The notes: a model not told the origin generated them from the letters alone. Positions 20,201-32,357 are shown, counted from the first letter of the stretch. The stretch: DNA of 64,000 bases from Neoarius graeffei (GCF_027579695.1 NC_083592.1:33070214-33134213); one strand, 5' to 3'. Program-made: numbers and translations.

Positions 20201-21546
20201 TTATTTAGTTTAGTACCTTGTCTTTTCTATTAATTAAAAAAAAAACAGCCAACCAAAGTGCACATTGGCCCAAATAGGGTATAATTCTCTCTCTCTCTCT
20301 CTCTCTCTCTCAGTGGGACCCATTCTAGGTAAGAGACAGTGATATTTTCTAACTATTTCCTTTTTTAAGGAAACCTTTTGGGTTGACTCATACTGCTGTC
20401 TGTATCTTGACTGTTCCTCAGTCATGGCGAGCCTTGACCTCCTCAACCCCAGACATGAGAGCAGGGAGTGTAGTATGGACTGAGAGCTCACCCTTATGCA
20501 TAGAAAATATCCCCTGAATTTTTCTATCCAGACCCCCAACCACCCCCTCCTCCTACACAAGGCCCATGAGAATGAAGCAGATGTTACATGTCACCACTAA
20601 CCCTGTCCTTTCTGGCTATGGTTAGAATTATGGCTGAATTATTTCATGCTAGCCCCTGCTTCAGTCAGTGTAATTTAACATTAATAGATCAGTAATGCTG
20701 AATGCATGCTGTATTTTGAAAATTTATCCAAACCCAAATTAGCGTTTGGTCAGCCGTTGCTCCCCAACCCATATACGAGTAAGCCTCTGTCTGTGTTTAT
20801 TGTGCAACACTGTCACTAAGAAGGGTCAGACTGCAGTATTTTTACTGCTGGAAAATGTCCAATAAGTTGTGAACAACATCCTGTAAATGTTCATCTCAGT
20901 ATGTGTTTGATATAGCCTAAAGCCTGGCAAGATACCTGTGTTTAAATAGTGATTAATAATAAGTCACTTAATTGTTCATTTGTCAGTTGTTAATAAGTGA
21001 AAAACTGCGTATCATTTTAAAAACTGTACCCTGTTTTGATGTCAAAAATAACATCACAGCAATTTATACATTACTATGTGTTCAAAACAAGTGTCAACCT
21101 CTGAACAAGTTTTGGTGAAAGTCTGCATTTTTCAGACAAAAATAGAATCTGAGGTCAAAATCCAGCAGATTTAATAGTTTTAGATTTTTACTCATTGTTA
21201 AACATCTACTGAAGTTCCTGTAAATGTTTGCACACAGAGAGCTCGAATCTGTATCTGTATCTTTTGAGTCTGTGCCAAGTAGAGTGGATGGTATAGCAAT
21301 ACACCCATAATGCCATGCAGAGAGTAAAACAGGAACCATGTAGAGGCCAGAATTGAAAAAGTCCTCGTTGATGTCTTACATAAAGACAAATGAAAGCAGA
21401 GGTTCTGCTAAAAATAGGGGGGGGGAATCTTTGTTGGTGTCTTGAATGAAAACAAAAAGTTTGTTCTGAAAAAGTTTGGAGAAGTTAAGTTGCTTGGAGT
21501 TAAGTATAAGCATCGAAAGCATTTTTGCATGAGAATTCACCTCGAA
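20201..21546. other. Intergenic with (CT)n tract
   Basis: A CT dinucleotide run lies at 20287-20312. Otherwise no gene or clear transposon is recognised. Confidence 0.55.
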
Positions 21547-21559
21547 ACAAATGGGCCTG

Positions 21560-21929
21560 GCGGCACGGTGGTGTAGTGGTTAGCGCTGTCGCCTCACAGC
21601 AAGAAGGTCCTGGGTTCGAGCCCCGGGGCCGGCGAGGGCCTTTCTGTGTGGAGTTTGCATGTTCTCCCCGTGTCCGCGTGGGTTTCCTCCGGGTGCTCCG
21701 GTTTCCCCCACAGTCCAAAGACATGCAGGTTAGGTTAACTGGTGACTCTAAATTGACCGTAGGTGTGAATGTGAGTGTGAATGGTTGTCTGTGTCTATGT
21801 GTCAGCCCTGTGATGACCTGGCAACTTGTCCAGGGTGTACCCCGCCTTTCGCCCGTAGTCAGCTGGGATAGGCTCCAGCTTGCCTGCGACCCTGTAGAAG
21901 GATAAAGCGGCTAGAGATAATGAGATGAG
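21560..21929 (+). mobile_element. SINE-A, full length, with TSD
   Basis: Complete forward copy from GCGGCACGGTGGTGTAGTGG to GATAATGAGATGAG. It is flanked by a perfect 13-bp duplication ACAAATGGGCCTG (21547-21559, 21930-21942). It is one of the copies closest to the consensus and so a recent insertion. Confidence 0.95.
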
Positions 21930-21942
21930 ACAAATGGGCCTG

Positions 21943-23178
21943 CAATGTAGACTGCCCATTGTCCTGCCTATCTGTTTTATGATAATTCAAGAAACTTCCA
22001 TCACTCATTTTAGACCCATTGCTATAACAGCCCATAGCCATAATGAGTCCTGTTTAGATGAGTTGATAAGTTGGATCTGAGCTTGGTTTTTCCATAACAT
22101 TTGATACCATCAGAAATCCCTTGCCTCACTGGAAAATTAGTGTCCCTCAAGTCATATAAGAGCTGACAGACGTGGTGATCTCAGTAAACAGCCTGTGACC
22201 TAATTTGACTTGGTATTAAAAGGTTGCAAAACCACCACAGCACTGCAGTATTCCAGGGGATAGTATTTGAAAAGTTGACTGTGTGGACTGGAACACAATC
22301 AGGTTCTTTATCTTCGAGGATCTCAGGCTTGCTGTGTGGTCTGGAGCAGGAGCAAGGTCAAGAGGCTGTCTATCAAAACACTGTGTGGTTATGTGATGGG
22401 AACAATGTTTGTGCTTTCGGGATTACAATTGTTTTCACCCTTTTCACTCAGCTCATGTTTCAGTGGTAGGGACTTTATAATTCCACACAGCCCTCTTCCC
22501 AGAAGGAGTAAGAGACTCTATTTCTATTTTTGTTCAAAGATGAAAACCACGAGAACAATGTACAAGTATGTGTGTGTTAAAGAGAGAGAGATGGCATTTG
22601 CATTTTGGCCTTTGTAGCTGCAAAAACACAAATGTCAAGACAAAGTTGTATCTCACACATTTTATTTTTAATTTGAATCGCAGTTGCCTATAGGATAACG
22701 ATTTCAGTTTGCAACTCCAAATTGTACGTGATTCAGAAGCCCATCATTAAATAGTGTCTGCACAAATTGCCAAGTTCAGCACAGACTGTGACTTCAGGAG
22801 GCACAACACACACCAAAACCCAACCTCTCGCTATGTGAACTATGGTGTATCAGATATTTGACACACCAATGATTTAATGCTGTGGTGTTTTTTTGGTAAT
22901 GAGGGGTTATGTGTATGTGTGAAACAGCTATTTCTCTTATCTTTGACGGTATTTCTCCATTTGTCCTGCTGAGAAAAAAAAATTAAGGGAGACCATTACG
23001 TTTCTATTGATAGCTGGTGGATTTGTAATAATTTATATCTATATGGGTTTAATGGTTTAACGGGTGACTTCTGACTGATTTAGGACATTTTGTGATGTAC
23101 ACATCTGTAATTGTGCTACACTTCATATATTCTGTAAATTAACAAGATATACAACATTCATAGTTAGCTACTATTTAA
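21943..23178. other. Intergenic, nothing recognised
   Basis: No coding exon or repeat that I can name. Confidence 0.5.
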
Positions 23179-24017
23179 TAGTTATTCCACTAAATAGATT
23201 CGTACATGAGCTGATAGCCGATGAGGTGCGTAGCACCAAGTTGGCTATAAGCCATGTACGACGAGATTGAGTGGAATAACTGTTGAGTGGAATAACTGTG
23301 AGCATTTTTATTTTTCGCAAATTTGATAAACAAAAACTTTATACAAAATATCCAACAAAATAATTTCTGCTTAGAATGTACACAAACCAGTGAAATGACA
23401 GTAGCAATTTGTGAAAAATGCTATAATAATAATTCTTGAAGAACAAAAAAAAGATATGTTCTTGGTGGCACGGTGGTGTAGTGGTTAGCGCTGTCGCCTC
23501 ACAGCAAGAAGGTCCGGGTTCGAGCCCCGCGGCCGGCGAGGGCCTTTCTGTGTGGAGTTTGCATGTTCTCCCCGTGTCCGCGTGGGTTTCCTCCGGGTGC
23601 TCCGGTTTCCCCCACAGTCCAAAGACATGAAGGTTAGGTTAACTGGTGACTCTAAATTGACCATAGGTGTGAATGGTTGTCTGTGTCTATGTGTCAGCCC
23701 TGTGATGACCTGGCGACTTGTCCAGGGTGTACCCCGCCTTTCGCCCGTAGTCAGCTGGGATAGGCTCCAGCTTGCCTGCAGAACAGGATAAAGCAGCTAG
23801 AGATAATGAGATGAGATGTTCTTACCATCAAATACTTTCCATATTTTGTTGTGCTTTTTTTGTTTTTTTTTGGGGTTTTGTTTTTGAGTAGGGTTTTTAT
23901 TTTGTCCTCAGTTGGTTCAGCAAAATGCTCTGCCATTTTGTTTTTCTCTACTCACGGTATATGAGCTGATAGCCTAGTAGTAGAGTAACCAATGCTCATA
24001 TCCAGTGAATGTGGATA

Positions 24018-24020
<3 letters not shown>
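23179..24020. repeat. Repeat family C, copy 1 (hairpin-ended element) with SINE inserted
   Basis: Matches 48616-49139 and 59042-61921. It starts GTTATTCCAC, folds on itself to GTGGAATAAC about 100 bp later, and ends TCCAGTGAATGTGGATAGAA. The segment with the left internal TIR (TTATTCTATCCAC) is deleted in this copy. A SINE-A interrupts it at 23464-23815. Classification unknown. Confidence 0.75.
23464..23815 (+). mobile_element. SINE-A inside repeat C, with TSD
   Basis: Forward copy with a shortened body (lacks one GTGAGTGTGAAT unit). Flanked by ATGTTCTT at the left edge and again at 23816-23823. Confidence 0.88.

Positions 24021-24078
<58 letters not shown>
24019..24078. repeat. (AT)n microsatellite
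   Basis: About 29 uninterrupted AT units directly after repeat C copy 1. Confidence 0.97.
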
Positions 24079-24079
<1 letters not shown>

Positions 24080-24083
<4 letters not shown>

Positions 24084-25129
24084 CACATACCAAACATTCC
24101 ATACAACATACAACAATTTAATTAGTTACATACTACATTATGACTATGTGAGTAATTTTGGAAACCAGTGAAATGGGAACCATTAGACCAAATCAAATTA
24201 GATATATTTTTCAGTAGTGCATTAATGATTGACAATTCTTACTCAATTCTTATCACTGTACTCATGTAAAGCAGTAAAGATGAAAAGTGAAGAGTATGTA
24301 TATACATAGTAGCTAATCTTGTTTTCCCCCCTGATTCCTCTAATTAATCTCATTCTCAACTCTCTTCTAATTATTCCTAGTTTCTTTTCTCTTCATATTC
24401 ATTTTCATCCCTACACTTTCATTCTTTCTCTTTATAGTCACAAGCACACCACAGCACTTTTTCTTCCTCATCATTTGCTTTTTCCAACTATCTGTCCAGC
24501 TCAGCTGTACACTGTCCCGTTCTAGCAGGGTGAGTTAGGGACAAGAGCACGTCTCTGATTCAGTTCTCAAATCCAAAACCACTCTAAATCACAGAGTCAC
24601 TCTGTCTAACCTACACTCTCCAAAAAGCCAACGTCACTGAGCAGTTGCACCAAGTTGAGTCAGCATGGTGAGTGGTACAGTTGGAATGTGTGACAAGTAT
24701 GGCCGCAATGCTATCACAGCTCACGCCATGGACTTCCCCCATCTACATGCCAGTAAGCACATCTTGCCAACAGACTCGTGTACTATATGTGAATGCTGAG
24801 GAATGAGAGCTATTTCTCTCTACCGGAGTGCACAGATGGGTGATGTTTCATTGTCAATAATTTGTACTGTTAATTTAAACTCATTAGATTTTGACATACT
24901 ACATAAGGCTGGGTGGTAAGCAGATACAGGTCATGCATGCTCACAGTGAATGTATACCAGCATTTTTTCACCAAAAAAAAACAAATATATATCTTGTTTT
25001 CACAACATTTCAATTTGATTGAGATGGTTTTGGAATTTGTGAGTCTACAATAATATATAAACTGAACTCAGTAAGTATATTGAATTGCACCCAGTGTAGG
25101 TTCAAAATAATTTTAGCATTCTATCATTC
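24080..25129. other. Intergenic, nothing recognised
   Basis: A/T-rich and C/T-rich tracts without a recognisable gene. Confidence 0.5.
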
Positions 25130-25410
25130 ATCTATGCATTATCTATACTGATTATCTGTCAGGGTCATGGGGGAAGTTGGAGCCAATCCAAGCTGACTTT
25201 GGGCGAGGTACACCTTGGGCAGGTGGCCAGCCTATTGTAGGATTAACACAGACACAAACAGCCATTCACACTCCCATTATGGGCAATTTAGAATAGACCC
25301 CTTTCACATGACGTCACCGCGCCGCGAGATTTTGTTAGGTGCCATATTGGAAGACCAAGTACATGCACTCACAATATAAAACAAAGTACGAGCGAGAGTA
25401 AAGTGACACG

Positions 25411-25725
25411 ATGGATGATAATTCGGGTTATGTGAGTACATTACCAGTTGCAGAAAGGGCACGGTATGTGGAGAAACTGGCTGTGATTGATGGGTTTGAC
25501 CCATATGATAAGACTCGCGGCAAGGGAGAATGGAAACATAAGGAGGACCGGACACCAATTCTGCCATCTGTTTGCTACCCAGACATTGTAAACTATTTGT
25601 TGTTTACACCCAGTGCCTACACTCAGTGTTTGAACTATGCCGATATTTTCGGGGGGGCCCCTTTTTTTCCCTTGGTGGTGTGTGTGCTTGCGCTTGTCTC
25701 GGAGCGCGGATCTCCAAACACATGA
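25411..25725 (+). pseudogene. YqaJ-associated N-terminal domain fragment inside the MITE
   Basis: The open frame begins MDDNSGYVSTLPVAERARYV and continues with the pattern RYxEKL...G-DPY...P-V-YPDI-NYL--TPSAYT (about residues 18-72). I know this pattern from fish proteins that carry a SWIM finger and a YqaJ-type nuclease and are linked to DNA transposons. The same pattern recurs on the minus strand at 55238-55648. The frame decays into low-complexity sequence after the domain, so only a fragment is kept. Function is not inferred beyond family membership. Confidence 0.55.
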
Positions 25726-25933
25726 GAAGCCTATCTTACGCACATATCACGCGGACTCCACACACGCATCGCGTCTGAAGTCATAACTCATCAGGGGAAA
25801 TCGTGTCCGCATTGGCATGTTCAAAAAACAACCTCGCATCAACAATGATACCACACGCAAGAAAAAAAAAAAAAACAGTCAGGCTACTCAACAACCAACC
25901 TGGCAGCAGCGAGCAAGCCCCAAACCATCCTAA

Positions 25934-25936
<3 letters not shown>

Positions 25937-25988
<52 letters not shown>
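25937..25988. repeat. (ATT)n microsatellite
   Basis: About 17 ATT units within the MITE at 25296-26357. Confidence 0.96.
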
Positions 25989-25989
<1 letters not shown>

Positions 25990-26586
25990 ATTGTAGAAGT
26001 CTGGGAGGCTTGCTCCTCATACAGTTATCAACTTGGGGCCAATTTAGCATGTTTTAAATCTGAATTTCTTGCGTTTGCTTACCTCAAAGTGTCCGCAGAT
26101 CATGCACAGACTTATCCATTATATCCACAGTTTTTTGCCAAGTCTCACACAGGTTTCTTTCAAGTCTACTGTTGGGCCAATAAATCATAAATAAAACAGC
26201 TCAGATTTGTTTGTTTAAGTCGTTTGCCACTCCACTTTATTCTCGTGGGTTCACATACCGCTGCCGTTATTATCCCCTTATCACGAGTTTGTTGGTCTTC
26301 CAAAATGGCGCAGGGTCTGTTTACTTCCGGTTTCGGGTGACGTCAGTGAAAGGGGTCTATAGTCAGTTGACCTCATCTGCATGTCTCTGGACTGTGGGGA
26401 GGAAACCAGAGTACCCAAAGGAAACCCATGCAGGTACAGTAGGTGCAAACTCCACACAGAAAGGCCATGAGGGTTGAACCCAGAACCCAGGACCCAGTTC
26501 ACATACATAGTACATAGCCTGTTGGTACAGACTCTGTCACCTACCGTGATGTGACAGTGCTAATCGCTGAACCATCGTGCCACCCG

Positions 26587-27471
26587 TGTTTTGACATACC
26601 AAAAGAAGTGTGATAAGGGAAGAATTTTGACATGAAGGCAGAACATTTTTAACATTATTTAAAACATCACCTGGTGTTTTTCCAATCTTCAACTGCACAG
26701 TTTGGGTGATGCTATGCCCAGTGCAGCCTTACATTCCTGTTTTGGTTGACAGGAGTGGAATCTGATATGGTCTTCTGCTGTTTTAGCCCACCCACCTCAA
26801 CGTTCAACATGCTGTGTGTTCTGAAATACTTTTCTGTTAACCATGGTTGTAAAAAGTGGTTATTTGAGTTATTGTAACCTTCCTGTTAGAACTACACTAG
26901 ATGTTTTTTTCTTTCTTTTTTTGTTTGTTTTTTGCCCCATTCTGTGTGAACTTTAGAGAGTCTTCTGTGTGGAAATCTCAGGAAATCAATCGTTTCTGAA
27001 CTACTCAAACCAACCACTCTGGCACCAACAACCAAGTCAAGACAAATCGCCAGGTCATCACAGGGCTGACACAGACACAAACAACCATTCACACTCACAT
27101 TGCATATCAACATATAAGCATATTATTGCTAATAAGTTATTTCCTTTATGGGTTGCAAATTGATATGTTGTATCTTATTGTACAATGATATAAAAAGCAC
27201 AATGTGTTTTTTAAATTTTGCAATGTTGCATATTTCCCCAAGCAATTATGGTACAAGATGCATCCTTTGGATGTGCTGGAACTCATCCTCCTGATATCCT
27301 TGGGTTTTCTTTTTAGGTCTGTCAACATCAGATCCTCTTACTCAGGTAACTCAGCCAAGGTTGATCAAATCCTAGCTTACATTACAGCAGCAACAACAGC
27401 CATGGATCTGCCCTCTTTATTCAAAGCCACCTAGTGCCTTTCTCTGTAGCTTCAGACATCATTCATGTGGC
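26587..27471. other. Intergenic with a SINE-A scrap
   Basis: Only a 70-bp SINE-A body fragment (about 27030-27103, reverse) is recognised. No gene seen. Confidence 0.5.
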
Positions 27472-27735
27472 CCTCTACTTCACTGCGCTGGTGACGCCAA
27501 GTGTCATCAGAGCTTTGCATAGTGAGAACCTTTCAAATTTCCTGCAGCTGACTTCTATAGGCTCACAGTGAGCCTGCCAGCCTTGCTTCTTGCACTGCTC
27601 CACCAGTTCCTGGTACTTGGTGTGCTTCTGCTCATTGGCTTTATCCATGCACTCCTCCCAGGGCACTATAAGTTTCCACATGATTATTTGCTTGGTGTTG
27701 TCTGAAAAATTGACCAGGACCAGGTGGAGTGTTGT
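27472..27735 (-). pseudogene. Retroelement ORF remnant ('VPWEE ... PxEVxCR' family)
   Basis: The minus frame reads LVLVNFSDNTKQIIMWKL then IVPWEECMDKANEQKHTKYQ and ends CEPIEVSCRKFERFSLCKAL and a stop. The combination D/LVLV..., ELTVPWEE, KYxxL and PVEVGCRGF is one I have seen repeatedly in fish and invertebrate retroelement-derived proteins downstream of a reverse transcriptase. No RT domain remains nearby, so this is an isolated fragment. Family placement is from memory of the motif only. Confidence 0.45.
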
Positions 27736-27927
27736 TGATTTTAATTTTATCCAGGAAATTCAGTTGTTTTGCCAGATCCAACCTCAGTTGCCAATGTGAA
27801 GCTGTGCTGAGGAGGCCCATATCTCTGGACTGGGATTCTCTCCAGCCTTCACAAAAGAGATGGTCTAAGGAAATGTTTGATGGTCTGTCTCTCTTAGAGC
27901 AAAAAGCTCAGGAAGGTATCTTGCTCA

Positions 27928-28305
27928 GGGGCGGCACGGTGGTGTAGTGGTTAGCGCTGTCGCCTCACAGCAAGAAGGTCCGGGTTCGAGCCCCGTGGCC
28001 AGTGAGGGCCTTTCTGTGTGGAGTTTGCATGTTCTCCCCGTGTCCGCGTGGGTTTCCTCCGGGTGCTCCGGTTTCCCCCACAGTCCAAAGACATGCAGGT
28101 TAGGTTAACTGGTGACTCTAAATTGACCGTAGGTGTGAATGTGAGTGTGAATGGTTGTCTGTGTCTATGTGTCAGCCCTGTGATGACCTGGCGACTTGTC
28201 CAGGGTGTACCCCGCCTTTCGCCCGTAGTCAGCTGGGATAGGCTCCAGCTTGCCTGCGACCCTGTAGAACAGGATAAAGCGGCTAGAGATAATGAGAATG
28301 AGATG
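27928..28305 (+). mobile_element. SINE-A, full length, with TSD
   Basis: Complete forward copy flanked by perfect 14-bp duplications AGGTATCTTGCTCA (27914-27927, 28306-28319). Confidence 0.95.
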
Positions 28306-28676
28306 AGGTATCTTGCTCATACCCTGGATGTGAGGGTTAGTGTGGCTTGGTAGGGTGTTGTGGATAGCTTAGACCAAAAACCTAACAAAGCAGAAGTCAG
28401 TTTGCCAGAAGTCTGACCAAATGATCTGACATTGCAGTGCATTCTCCCACCTAGTTCAAGCTCCCTGCTATCTGAGTCCCACTATCCTGCTGCCTCATAC
28501 CTCCTCTACACCTGCGTACCCTTTTGAAGATGTTGTCGCTCTTTGACACTGATCTTGTCAGCCTGGCTGCTTAGAAAGTAGCCTAGACCTGCTCACCCTG
28601 TTACCACCATCACCACAAGAGTATTTTGCCTGACTCTGCCACTTCCGGCTCACTCTGTGCCCTGTATGGGAATTGT

Positions 28677-29120
28677 ACACCGATCAGCCATCACATTATG
28701 ACCACTGACAGATGAAGGGAATAACATTGATGATCTCATTACGATGGCACCTGTCAAGGGGTAGGATATATAAGGCAGCAAGAAAACAGTCAGTTCTTGA
28801 AGTTGATGTGTTGGAAGCAGGAAAATTGAGAAAGTGTAAAGATCTGAGCGACTTTCACTAGGGCCAAATTGTGATGGCTAGATGACTGGGTCTGAGCATC
28901 TCCAAAATGGCACATCTTGTGGGGTGTTCCGGTAGGCAGTGGTTAGTACCTACCAAAAGTGGTTCAAGGAAGGACAACCGGTGAACCAGCGACAGGGTCA
29001 TGGGTGTTGAAGGCTTGCTGATTTGCATGGGGCACGAAGGTTAGCCTGTATGGTCCAATCCCACAGAAGATTTACTATAGTACAAACTGGTGAAAAAGTT
29101 AATGCTGACTAAAACATAAA
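28677..29120 (+). mobile_element. Tc1/mariner 5' fragment
   Basis: Begins with a TIR-like CCGATCAGCCATCACATTATG and runs into transposase helix-turn-helix coding sequence. Recognisable blocks are SDFH-GQIVMAR-LGLSIS at about 28850-28910, CSGRQWLVPTKSGSRKDNR with frameshifts, and R-ACMVQSHRR. It is truncated at about 29120. It belongs to a different Tc1 subfamily from the other copies. Confidence 0.65.
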
Positions 29121-29988
29121 GGTGTCAATAGAATGAAGTGAAAAGTAGAATCTTTGAAATATTCACATGAATTTCAGAGTTTCTTAGTATTTGATATGTG
29201 CCCATTTTGCTTGAATTAGCATGGATTCCACCAGTTTGTGCAAAACCCTATGATCAAGTTTAGATTAAATTTGATCAAAGAATCAAAGACAAAATCAAGA
29301 GGTGCAGTCCAGTTCCTGTCCTTCTGATTGGTGCAGGCCACAGGCATATGAAAGATATCAATGTAAAGGCCTGGTATTTCAACATCTACATGTTCCAGGA
29401 CTTTTGAAGGTTGTGAAAGGGACGCCACATTCCCCATGCTAAGTCACACACACAAAAAAAAGGATAACCATGGCTTATCTCACTTTTAATATGAAGAAAA
29501 GAAATGGAGGCATGTACTCTGTTTTTAATGTGAGCACCAGCTGTGTATAACAAGAAGGTACAGAAACAGCGAGTGCTTGAGTTATTATCCATGTTCTTAT
29601 GTCTTTTTTTGTTCAACATGTCCGCAGTGGTGGTTTGCTCTATAGGGATGTTTGCAACAGGTGCTGTCAAGTTTGCAGCTTGACCTAGTTGGTATGCAGT
29701 GTAAAAGATAGACTAGGTGTTCTTGGGACAAGGTTTCACTGAACATTCTATTTTAATAGCCATGTCTACTGTTTTTTCTTAGTGACATGTAAGATATTTA
29801 CAGGCATACTGCTTGAGCATCAATATCCACTCACCAGCCACTTTATTAGGAACACCCATCCCCCTGCTCTTTTATGCATTTATCTAATCAGCCGATCCCT
29901 TGACAGCAGCACAGTGCATAAAATCATGCAGATACAAATGAAGCGCTTCAGTTAATGCTCACTTCAAACATCAGAATGGGAAAAATTA

Positions 29989-31589
29989 CAACCCCGATTC
30001 CAAAAAAGTTGGGACAAAGTACAAATTGTAAATAAAAACGGAATGCAATAATTTACAAATCTCAAAAACATATTGTATTCACAATAGAACATAGACAACA
30101 TATCAAATGTCGAAAGTGAGACATTTTAAAATTTCATGCCAAATATTGGCTCATTTGAAATTTCATGACAGCAACACATCTCAAAAAAGTTGGGACGGGC
30201 AATAAGAGGCTGGAAAAGTTAAAGGTACAAAAAAGGAACAGCTGGAGGACCAAATTGCAACTCATTAGGTCAATTGGCAATAGGTCATTAACATGACTGG
30301 GTATAAAAAGAGCATCTTGGAGTGGCAGCGGCTCTCAGAAGTAAAGATGGGAAGAGGATCACCAATCCCCCTAATTCTGCGCCGACAAATAGTGGAGCAA
30401 TATCAGAAAGGAGTTCGACAGTGTAAAATTGCAAAGAGTTTGAACATATCATCATCTACAGTGCATAATATCATCAAAAGATTCAGAGAATCTGGAAGAA
30501 TCTCTGTGCGTAAGGGTCAAGGCCGGAAAACCATACTGGGTGCCCGTGATCTTCGGGCCCTTAGACGGCACTGCATCACATACAGGCATGCTTCTGTATT
30601 GGAAATCACAAAATGGGCTCAGGAATATTTCCAGAGAACATTATCTGTGAACACAATTCACCGTGCCATCCACTGTTGCCAGCTAAAACTCTATAGTTCA
30701 AAGAAGAAGCCGTATCTAAACACGATCCAGAAGCGCAGATGTCTTCTCTGGGCCAAGGCTCATTTAAAATGGACTGTGGCAAAGTGGAAAACTGTTCTGT
30801 GGTCAGACGAATCAAAATTTGAAGTTCTTTATGGAAATCAGGGACGCCGTGTCATTCGGACTAAAGAGGAGAAGGACGACCCAAGTTGTTATCAGCACTC
30901 AGTTCAGAAGCCTGCATCTCTGATGGTATGGGGTTGCATTAGTGTGTGTGGCATGGGCAGCTTACACATCTGGAAAGACACCATCAATGCTGAAAGGTAT
31001 ATCCAGGTTCTAGAGCAACATATGCTCCCATCCAGATGACGTCTCTTTCAGGGAAGACCTTGCATTTTCCAACATGACAATGCCAAACCACATACTGCAT
31101 CAATTACAGCATCATGGCTGTGTAGAAGAAGGGTCCGGGTACTGAACTAGCCAGCCTGCAGTCCAGATCTTTCACCCATAGAAAACATTTGGCGCATCAT
31201 AAAACGGAAGATACGACAAAAAAGACCTAAGACAGTTGAGCAACTAGAATCCTACATTAGACAAGAATGGGTTAACATTCCTATCCCTAAACTTGAGCAA
31301 CTTGTCTCCTCAGTCCCCAGACGTTTACAGACTGTTGTAAAGAGAAAAGGGGATGTCTCACAGTGGTAAACATGGCCTTGTCCCAACTTTTTTGAGATGT
31401 GTTGTTGTCATGAAATTTAAAATCACCTAATTTTTCTCTTTAAATGATACATTTTCTCAGTTTAAACATTTGATATGTCATCTATGTTCTATTCTGAATA
31501 AAATATGGATTTTTGAAACTTCCACATCATTGCATTCTGTTTTTATTTACAATTTGTACTTTGTCCCAACTTGTTTGGAATCGGGGTTG
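29989..31589 (+). mobile_element. Complete Tc1/mariner element, ~1.6 kb
   Basis: Terminal inverted repeats of about 210 bp start CAACCCCGATTCCAAAAAAG. Each contains a second internal AAAAAAGTTGGGAC unit near its inner edge (IR/DR-type arrangement). TA duplications lie at 29987-29988 and 31590-31591. It is inserted in an older Tc1 of another family. Confidence 0.93.
30347..31369 (+). pseudogene. Tc1 transposase, full length with two in-frame stops
   Basis: 340 codons in one frame, starting MGRGSPIPLILRRQIVEQYQ. The paired-like helix-turn-helix lies at about residues 10-115. The DDE triad is readable as D in WSDESK, D in IFQHDNAKPHT and E in SPIENIW. Two nonsense codons break it: TGA at 31037-31039 and TAG at 31148-31150, the latter replacing the usual tryptophan of the LNWPACSPDLSP block. 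No frameshift. Start chosen at the Met opening the conserved HTH region. Confidence 0.9.
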
Positions 31590-31967
31590 TATGATCTCTG
31601 ACTTTCACTGTGACATGGGTGTTGGTTTGAGCCAGATGGACTGGTTTGAGTATTTCAGAAACTGCTGAACTCCTGGGGTTTTCACACATAACAGTCGGTA
31701 GAGTTTACACAGAATAGTGCAAAAAACAAAAAAAACATTGAGTGAGTGACAGTTCTGTGGGTGGAAACACCTTGTTGATAAGAGAGGTCAGAGGAAAATG
31801 GAGAGATTGGTTTGAGCTGCCAGGAAGGATATAGTAACTCATAGCAACTCTTTACAACCGTGGTGAGCAGAAAAGCATCTCAGCATGCAACAGCAGAAGA
31901 TCACACTGGGTTCCACTCCTGCCAGCCAAGAACAGGAATCTTAGAATCAAGAACAAGTTCCTATTAA

Positions 31968-32202
31968 CCCCTTCAATGCCCTTGGACGAGTCACGTACGT
32001 CATGAAATCTTTTACTGCTGTGCTTTATGATGTACGCTACTCGTCATAAACACCTCCTTTTATGTACCTTACATGGCACATTACTTTTATTTCACAGTGG
32101 CACATATGAATTACAGTCAATACCTAAAACATTCTTCCATCATAAGGCACAGCAGTAAAAGATTTCATGACGTACGTGACTCATTCAAGGGCACTGAAGG
32201 GG
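31968..32202. mobile_element. TTAA MITE (piggyBac-like) inside the Tc1 terminal repeat
   Basis: 235 bp with ~65-bp inverted arms beginning CCCCTTCA. Flanked by TTAA at 31964-31967 and 32203-32206. TTAA followed by CCC is the classical piggyBac end. It splits the right terminal repeat of the host Tc1 (…TTCCTATTAA / AGTGGCC…). Confidence 0.88.
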
Positions 32203-32357
32203 TTAAAGTGGCCAGTGAGTGTACACTGTTGATATAAACTGTTGATAGTACACTGTGTAAATCATTGTGTGTGATAGCATGGATTTCTTTCTTTTTTTTT
32301 TTTAAGTCAGAATCAGGCAAGTAACCACATGGAAATTTGACTGGACTATTCAATTCC

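Larger units (their letters stand above)
25296..26357. mobile_element. DNA transposon derivative with GACCCCTTTCAC ends
   Basis: Terminal inverted repeat GACCCCTTTCAC with TGACGTCA close inside both ends. TA stands outside both ends and is the likely target duplication, though 2 or 3 bp cannot be separated. It inserted into an old SINE-A. The interior has a 105-codon frame with a recognisable domain (next entry) and an ATT microsatellite. The internal start ATGGCGC near 26303 is antisense. Confidence 0.75.
25130..26586 (-). mobile_element. Old SINE-A copy split by a MITE
   Basis: The tail half (25130-25293) and head half (26360-26586) of one diverged reverse SINE-A lie on either side of the element at 25296-26357. 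The break is in the AATTTAGAG body block. It is much more diverged than the other copies, so it belongs to an early wave. Confidence 0.8.
29826..32221 (+). mobile_element. Deleted Tc1 host element carrying two nested insertions
   Basis: Left end CACTCACCAGCCACTTTATT with AGGAAC; right end TTCCTATTAA ... AGTGGCCAGTGAGTG, its inverted complement. After removing a complete Tc1 (29989-31589) and a TTAA MITE (31968-32202) about 550 bp remain, so the host is an internally deleted copy. The internal part (31605-31960) retains transposase scraps around GGTCAGAGGAAAATGGAGAG. Confidence 0.82.

Noticed and set aside
21525..21905. Long open frame within SINE-A (ending RLQLACDPVEG), also repeated at many other SINE copies on both strands
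   Set aside because: Identical frames recur in every SINE-A copy because the SINE happens to be open; there is no gene context and the sequence is a pol III retroposon.
22224..22617. Overlapping 81- and 93-codon frames
   Set aside because: Random-looking composition and no recognisable motif.
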